DNA from: an uncultured Selenomonas sp.
GTDB lineage: Bacteria > Bacillota > Negativicutes > Selenomonadales > Selenomonadaceae
Length of the DNA: 10,564 nt
Direction of reading: 5' to 3'
NCBI GenBank assembly: GCA_937915915.1
Contig: CALGGN010000223.1
Location: 1-10,564 of the forward strand
This document shows, in pieces, positions 7,842-10,564 of this stretch. Under the pieces are notes generated by a model. It did no database searches, was not told where the DNA came from, and saw only the letters and a program-made list of their open reading frames with translations. Made by a program: the position numbers and the translations under genes. The stretch's first letter is position 1. The number at the start of each line of letters is the position of its first letter.

Positions 7842-7871
7842 AGCGCGACAATATAAAAAGGTGTGGTAGTG

Positions 7872-8297
7872 ATGGGAATAGGTAGTCGTATTAGAGATGC
7901 CAGAAAAGCGGCTGGGCTTACGCAAGCGGAATTGGCGAAAATGGTTCACCTATCCCGTTCCCACATCGGAGCTATAGAACTTGACCGTTATAATCCAAGT
8001 CTATCGACATTGACCGCAATTGCCGCCGCTGTCGGCAAGCCAGTCGCAGGACTAGTGGATTCAGACGGAAGATCCGAAGTGTATAATCCAGATAATTCTA
8101 TAGACGTTTACGAAAGAACCAATGAGTCTCCCCCCTCCTACTACAACGACCCAGAAGTTGCACGCATCGCCCAAGAAATGCACGACGAACCAGGGCGGAG
8201 GGTATTATTCGACGCAAGCAGAGGGCTTTCCAGAGAATCCATTGAGGAAGTAAGAAAGTTCATAGAGTTCCAGAAGGCGAAGGAGGACGGGCTTTGA
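7872..8297 (+). CDS. XRE-family prophage-type repressor
   Basis: A 141-residue protein. Residues 1-62 form a Cro/CI helix-turn-helix (LTQAELAKMVHLSRSHIGAI, then ELDRYNPSLSTLTAIAAAV). A linker follows, then a C-terminal helical segment (NDPEVARIAQEMHD, RRVLFDASRGLSRESIEEV) of the type found in Firmicute prophage and mobile-element repressors, probably for dimerisation. ATG 7872 is chosen because AAAGGTG lies eight bases upstream; a GTG nine bases further upstream (7863) is in frame but overlaps that site. It heads a plus-strand cassette with BrnT, a small BrnA-like protein and ImmA/IrrE. In ImmR-ImmA systems an XRE repressor is cleaved by the peptidase, so the peptidase at 8782-9045 may act on this protein. 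The stop overlaps the BrnT start by four bases (TTGA). Confidence 0.9.
   Translation: MGIGSRIRDARKAAGLTQAELAKMVHLSRSHIGAIELDRYNPSLSTLTAIAAAVGKPVAGLVDSDGRSEVYNPDNSIDVYERTNESPPSYYNDPEVARIAQEMHDEPGRRVLFDASRGLSRESIEEVRKFIEFQKAKEDGL
8281..8286 (+). promoter_or_regulatory. Ribosome binding site for brnT TTG start
   Basis: AGGAGG ends seven bases before TTG 8294. It is a near-perfect Shine-Dalgarno that supports TTG initiation in the TTGA overlap with the repressor stop codon. Confidence 0.65.
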
Positions 8298-8584
8298 ATT
8301 TTGACCAGAATCTCTCGTTCGAGTGGGATGAGCAAAAGAATCAGGCGAACAAGGAAAAGCACGGTATCAGTTTTGAAACCGCCTCGCGGATATTCTATGA
8401 TGAGAACCGCATGGAACGATACGACGCAGAACACAGCCTGCATGAGGACAGATACATATCCCTTGGGCTTGTTGATGATGTGCTTTTCGTAGTGCACACT
8501 GACAGACGCGACTCCATCAGGATAATTTCAGCGAGACATGCAACGAAAAACGAAAGGATGGAATACTATGGGCAATTTGGTTAA
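8294..8584 (+). CDS. brnT: BrnT family type II toxin (RNase)
   Basis: A 96-residue BrnT (DUF497) protein. The family signature is complete: FEWDEQKNQANKEKHGISFE (residues 9-28), then FYDENR, a beta-strand pair (DRYISLGLVDDVLFVVHTD), and the C-terminal RIISARHATKNERMEYY (76-92). Characterised BrnT, from Brucella, is a RelE-fold ribonuclease that blocks translation and is neutralised by BrnA, encoded just downstream. Toxin-first order is kept here. Translation starts at TTG, overlapping the repressor stop, with AGGAGG upstream. A rare TTG may keep toxin output low and coupled to the repressor. The 3' end overlaps the next gene by 17 bases. Confidence 0.93.
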   Translation: MNFDQNLSFEWDEQKNQANKEKHGISFETASRIFYDENRMERYDAEHSLHEDRYISLGLVDDVLFVVHTDRRDSIRIISARHATKNERMEYYGQFG

Positions 8585-8771
8585 ATTCACACTTCCAAGA
8601 AATCCGCTGCCATTGACCAAAGAACAGAAAGAGGAACTTGATCGGGCAAAAAGAATGCCCTTTGTCTATGACGAGGACTGCCCCCCCCAAACCGATGAGG
8701 AACTGAAGCGATTCCGCCGCGTCAATGCAAGCGGAAACGACACTACGCCGGCATTGTTGAATTCAAGGTGA
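8568..8771 (+). CDS. Small BrnA-like candidate antitoxin without a visible DNA-binding domain
   Basis: A 67-residue acidic and basic helical protein starting MGNLVKFTLP. The segment LTKEQKEELDRAKRMPF, then YDEDCPPQTDEELKRFRRV (residues 36-54), resembles the N-terminal part of BrnA/CopG-type antitoxins. The expected ribbon-helix-helix C-terminus is missing: the protein ends 13 residues later in NASGNDTTPALLNSR. No alternative frame restores such a domain, so a simple frameshift is not evident, although the run of eight C at 8681-8688 is a place to check. ATG 8568 is chosen over an in-frame ATG at 8538 because AAAGG lies ten bases before it and the family-like sequence begins there. It overlaps brnT and precedes ImmA/IrrE by ten bases. 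The antitoxin role is inferred from position and partial resemblance. Confidence 0.75.
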   Translation: MGNLVKFTLPRNPLPLTKEQKEELDRAKRMPFVYDEDCPPQTDEELKRFRRVNASGNDTTPALLNSR

Positions 8772-8781
8772 AGAGCGTGAG

Positions 8782-9045
8782 ATGTCTGCATCCGTTCACT
8801 TCTATAACGAGGATAGAGCCATGAGAACTTATCTTGCCGACCTCCCCGCCGATGTTGGCGGATTCGTATGTGAGAACGAGGATGGAGAATATACCATACT
8901 TCTGAACGCAAGGCACTCAAGGGAACGAAACATGAAGACCATGATGCACGAATTGGAGCACATAGAAAAAGGCGACTTCGAGGAAGCCGCCGTTAAGGAG
9001 ATTGAGTTGATTAGGCATGGGAGGCACGTAAACGTGGATGGATAA
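8782..9045 (+). CDS. Short ImmA/IrrE-family metallopeptidase
   Basis: An 87-residue protein with the zinc-peptidase motif HELEH at 56-60, preceded by the usual strand YTILLNARHS (residues 37-46) and helix. Glu73 or Glu75 in VKEIELIRHG is a likely third metal ligand. ImmA/IrrE peptidases cleave XRE repressors of mobile elements, as ImmA does with ImmR in ICEBs1. Many are longer; this one is a minimal catalytic core, comparable to short phage versions. GGTGAAG and GTGAG lie before ATG 8782. It is the last gene of the plus-strand cassette. The likely substrate is one of the two XRE proteins or the BrnA-like protein, which is inference from gene neighbourhood. Confidence 0.85.
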   Translation: MSASVHFYNEDRAMRTYLADLPADVGGFVCENEDGEYTILLNARHSRERNMKTMMHELEHIEKGDFEEAAVKEIELIRHGRHVNVDG

Positions 9046-9054
9046 GAACACAGC

Positions 9055-9081
9055 AAAAAGGCGCAATCCGAAGACTGCGCC
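9055..9081 (-). terminator. Intrinsic terminator with UUCG tetraloop
   Basis: On the minus strand GGCGCAGTC, TTCG and GATTGCGCC form a 9-bp stem with one G-U pair, a C(UUCG)G tetraloop and a five-T tail (plus-strand A run at 9055-9059). On the plus strand the wobble becomes an A-C mismatch and there is no T tract, so it serves minus-strand transcription: the candidate RNA and the PLP-enzyme gene. Confidence 0.88.
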
Positions 9082-9183
9082 CTGACCGACAAACCCAAGG
9101 CAGGGTGACTACCTGCACTCCTATTCAAGCCTTCCGGCTATCTGGCGACGGCTGCCAGTTCCGTCCTCTGTGGGTCATCCTGC
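9055..9183 (-). ncRNA. Candidate structured non-coding RNA, unknown family
   Basis: This non-coding segment is rich in complementary segments. A closing stem pairs 9174-9183 with 9100-9109 (nine pairs and one mismatch on the minus strand; ten with a G-U on the plus). Inside are AGCC-GGAA-GGCT, a hairpin with a GNRA loop (9128-9139), and CTGGC/GCCAG (9142-9158). GACGG/CCGTC (9147-9165) competes with the latter, and GCAGG/CCTGC (9100-9116) competes with the closing stem. The minus strand has an extended -10 just upstream and a strong terminator at the end, giving about 129 nt. It could instead be the 3' UTR of the PLP-enzyme mRNA. It was not recognised as a known riboswitch, SRP RNA, 6S RNA or tmRNA. 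Confidence 0.45.
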
Positions 9184-9187
9184 TGAA

Positions 9188-9196
9188 AGAATATCA
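9188..9196 (-). promoter_or_regulatory. Possible extended -10 promoter for the candidate RNA
   Basis: TGATATTCT on the minus strand matches an extended -10 (TGn plus TATTCT) and would start transcription near 9183, the base of the closing stem. No convincing -35 is present. Confidence 0.35.
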
Positions 9197-9215
9197 CATT
9201 TATTGATGGAACGGC

Positions 9216-10460
9216 TCATTTTCCCAAATCCTCAATAGCCTGCGCGGCGCCCATGATGCCGATGACAGCATGCTCGAAGGTCAGGCCGCCTTGCAGATAT
9301 ACACGGTAGGGAGCGCGCAGTGGGCCGTCGGCGCTGAATTCGATGGACGCACCCTGCACGAAGGTGCCCGCCGCCATGATGACTTTGTCCGCATAGCCCG
9401 GCATTTCCCATGGCTCGGGAGCCGCAAAGGAATCCACGGGCGAATATTTCTGGATGCCGCCGCAGAAGGCAATGAGCTTTTCGGCGGAACCCAGTTCGAT
9501 GGCTTGGATGATGTCCCCACGCACATCTTCCGGCAGGGGCAGTGTCTTATATCCCAGACGGTCGAACATGGCTGCGGCAAAAATCGCGCCTTTGATGGAC
9601 TGGGCGACGACGTGGGGAGCGAGGAACAGCCCTTGGAACAACAATCGGTTATTGGAAAGGCTTGCGCCCAGCTCATCTCCCATGCCCGGCGCAGTCAGAC
9701 GATAGGAGGCAAGCTCTACGAGCTTGTCTTTTCCTATGATATAGCCGCCGGTGGGCGCGATTCCGCCGCCCGGATTCTTGATGAGCGAGCCAGCCATGAT
9801 ATCCGCGCCTGCCTGTGTCGGTTCCTCCGCTTCCACGAATTCGCCATAGCAGTTGTCCACAAAGCAGATGCAATCAGGTTTCACACGCTTGACCTCTTGG
9901 CATATCCTTCGGATATCCGCGACGGAAAGCGGATTCCTCATGCTGTAGCCGCGTGAGCGCTGGATCAGGGCCAGCTTGGTGTGTTCGGAGATCACATCTG
10001 CGATTCCGTGCATATCGACCATGCCGCCCTGCATCGGAAGCTCACGATACCGAATCCCGAACTCCTTTAGGGAGCCTGAGCTCGGGTTGTCATAGCCTAT
10101 GACCGTCTGCATCGTATCATATGGCTTTCCTGTCAGCGAGACCAGCTCATCTCCCGGACGCAGAATACCGAACAGCACCGTTGCCAGCGCATGGGTTCCC
10201 GATACGAACTGCGTGCGCACCAGTGCGCGCTCCGCACCGAAAAGCTTCGCATAGACCTCCTCCAGCTTGCCGCGGCCGATATCGTCATAAGCATAGCCGC
10301 TGGTCGTATTGAAATGGGCATCGGATACCCTGCAGATCCGCATCGCATCCAGCACCTTCAAAGTATTCTGCTCCGCGATTTCATCCACGGCATCGAAGCG
10401 GGGGCGGTATTCTTGCAAAATCTCCTGTTTGAGCGTTCTGAGTTTCTCTGAAAATGGCAT
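9216..10460 (-). CDS. PLP-dependent enzyme, YnbB / methionine gamma-lyase-like ('aluminium resistance') family
   Basis: A 414-residue fold-type I PLP enzyme. The N-terminus resembles the family (FDAVDEIAEQNTLKVLDAMR, then RVSDAHFNTTSGYAYDDIGR). The cofactor site includes the aspartate in FVDNCYGEFVE (Asp202) and the Schiff-base lysine in GSLIKNPGGGIAPTGGYI (Lys228). The length is close to Bacillus YnbB. The family is annotated as methionine gamma-lyase-like or aluminium resistance; the exact substrate is unsettled, with C-S lyase activity on sulfur amino acids likely. The frame stays open to the right edge with ATGs at 10547, 10496 and 10490, but ATG 10460 has AGAGGA nine bases upstream and begins where family members begin. 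Its base composition is clearly G/C-richer than the operon on the left, suggesting the ordinary chromosomal background. Transcription probably ends at the terminator at 9055-9081. Confidence 0.92.
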   Translation of the reverse strand: MPFSEKLRTLKQEILQEYRPRFDAVDEIAEQNTLKVLDAMRICRVSDAHFNTTSGYAYDDIGRGKLEEVYAKLFGAERALVRTQFVSGTHALATVLFGILRPGDELVSLTGKPYDTMQTVIGYDNPSSGSLKEFGIRYRELPMQGGMVDMHGIADVISEHTKLALIQRSRGYSMRNPLSVADIRRICQEVKRVKPDCICFVDNCYGEFVEAEEPTQAGADIMAGSLIKNPGGGIAPTGGYIIGKDKLVELASYRLTAPGMGDELGASLSNNRLLFQGLFLAPHVVAQSIKGAIFAAAMFDRLGYKTLPLPEDVRGDIIQAIELGSAEKLIAFCGGIQKYSPVDSFAAPEPWEMPGYADKVIMAAGTFVQGASIEFSADGPLRAPYRVYLQGGLTFEHAVIGIMGAAQAIEDLGK

Positions 10461-10469
10461 GGCATCAAA

Positions 10470-10475
10470 TCCTCT
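10470..10475 (-). promoter_or_regulatory. Ribosome binding site supporting ATG 10460
   Basis: AGAGGA on the minus strand lies nine bases before ATG 10460 and marks it as the likely start of the PLP-enzyme gene, in preference to three in-frame ATGs further upstream. Confidence 0.55.
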
Positions 10476-10509
10476 TTTTATCAATTCATCCATGAGCATG
10501 GCGGAAAAG

Positions 10510-10521
10510 TTCCTTAAGGAA
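10510..10521. repeat. 12-bp perfect palindrome upstream of the PLP-enzyme gene
   Basis: TTCCTTAAGGAA is a perfect palindrome about 50 bases upstream of ATG 10460, in the presumed leader or promoter region. It might be an operator, but it may be chance; no clear promoter could be placed before the contig edge. Confidence 0.25.
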
Positions 10522-10564
10522 ACGCTGATTAAATGAGCTTTTGTCATTGTCGAAGGATTTTTCT

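Noticed and set aside
8141..8497. A 118-codon minus-strand frame
   Set aside because: It is antisense to the XRE repressor and brnT, both of which have clear family signatures on the plus strand.
8681..8688. A frameshift in the run of eight C within the BrnA-like gene
   Set aside because: The family-like sequence YDEDCPPQTDEELKRFRRV reads correctly through the run, so the present frame appears right.
9100..9183. A cobalamin, c-di-GMP or other known riboswitch, or an SRP RNA
   Set aside because: Conserved core sequences of these families could not be matched by eye. The position after the stop codons of both flanking genes also does not fit a riboswitch controlling either of them.
9055..9215. 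A type I toxin-antitoxin locus with a small hydrophobic peptide
   Set aside because: The compact RNA with terminator recalls such loci, but no short hydrophobic peptide frame with a ribosome binding site was found on either strand here.
9270..9956. A 228-codon open frame on the plus strand
   Set aside because: It lies entirely antisense to the well-supported PLP enzyme, has no recognisable domain or ribosome binding site, and is explained by the high G/C content of that gene.

Overview
The window looks like the end of a metagenomic or draft contig. Its first 18 bases are the 3' end of the standard Illumina read-1 adapter, so the left edge is an assembly or trimming artefact and not genome. 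The genes suggest a Firmicute with an outer membrane (class Negativicutes, Selenomonas/Veillonella-like). Reasons: secreted proteins and a CHASE2-type receptor cyclase that imply a periplasm, Firmicute-style prophage-like XRE regulators with an ImmA/IrrE peptidase, and a YnbB/'aluminium resistance' family PLP enzyme typical of Firmicutes. This assignment is inferred from gene content only (moderate to low confidence).

Region 1 (20-7428, minus strand, relatively A/T-rich) is a tightly packed five-gene operon. In order of transcription it encodes a secreted LPP20-like protein of unknown function, a membrane CHASE2-class III adenylate cyclase, a metallo-beta-lactamase-fold hydrolase, a cytoplasmic GAF-GGDEF diguanylate cyclase, and a large exported TPR-CHAT protein cut off by the contig edge. 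Gaps between genes are 15, 3 and 13 bases, and the last junction is a short gap or an overlap depending on the start. The set combines an extracytoplasmic sensor, cAMP synthesis, a possible cAMP-degrading enzyme, c-di-GMP synthesis with a ligand-binding GAF, and a putative periplasmic caspase-like protease. This is the most likely place for an undescribed system in the window.

Region 2 (7492-9045) is a divergent regulatory cassette. A small XRE regulator on the minus strand (7492-7770) lies 63 bases before the signalling operon and may be its first gene. On the plus strand lie a second XRE regulator, a BrnT-type RNase toxin, a 67-residue BrnA-like protein with no visible DNA-binding domain, and a short ImmA/IrrE metallopeptidase. 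The two XRE genes share a 101-base intergenic region with back-to-back -10 elements bracketed by an 8-bp inverted repeat, the layout of a prophage-type switch.

Region 3 (9046-9215) is non-coding. It holds a candidate minus-strand structured RNA of about 129 nt with an extended -10 element, a long-range stem, alternative hairpins and a strong UUCG-loop intrinsic terminator.

Region 4 (9216-10564) is a visibly G/C-richer PLP-dependent enzyme of the YnbB/methionine gamma-lyase-like family, probably a chromosomal housekeeping gene flanking the accessory cassette. No tRNA, rRNA, insertion sequence or CRISPR array was seen, and no gene-free stretch exceeds about 200 bases.
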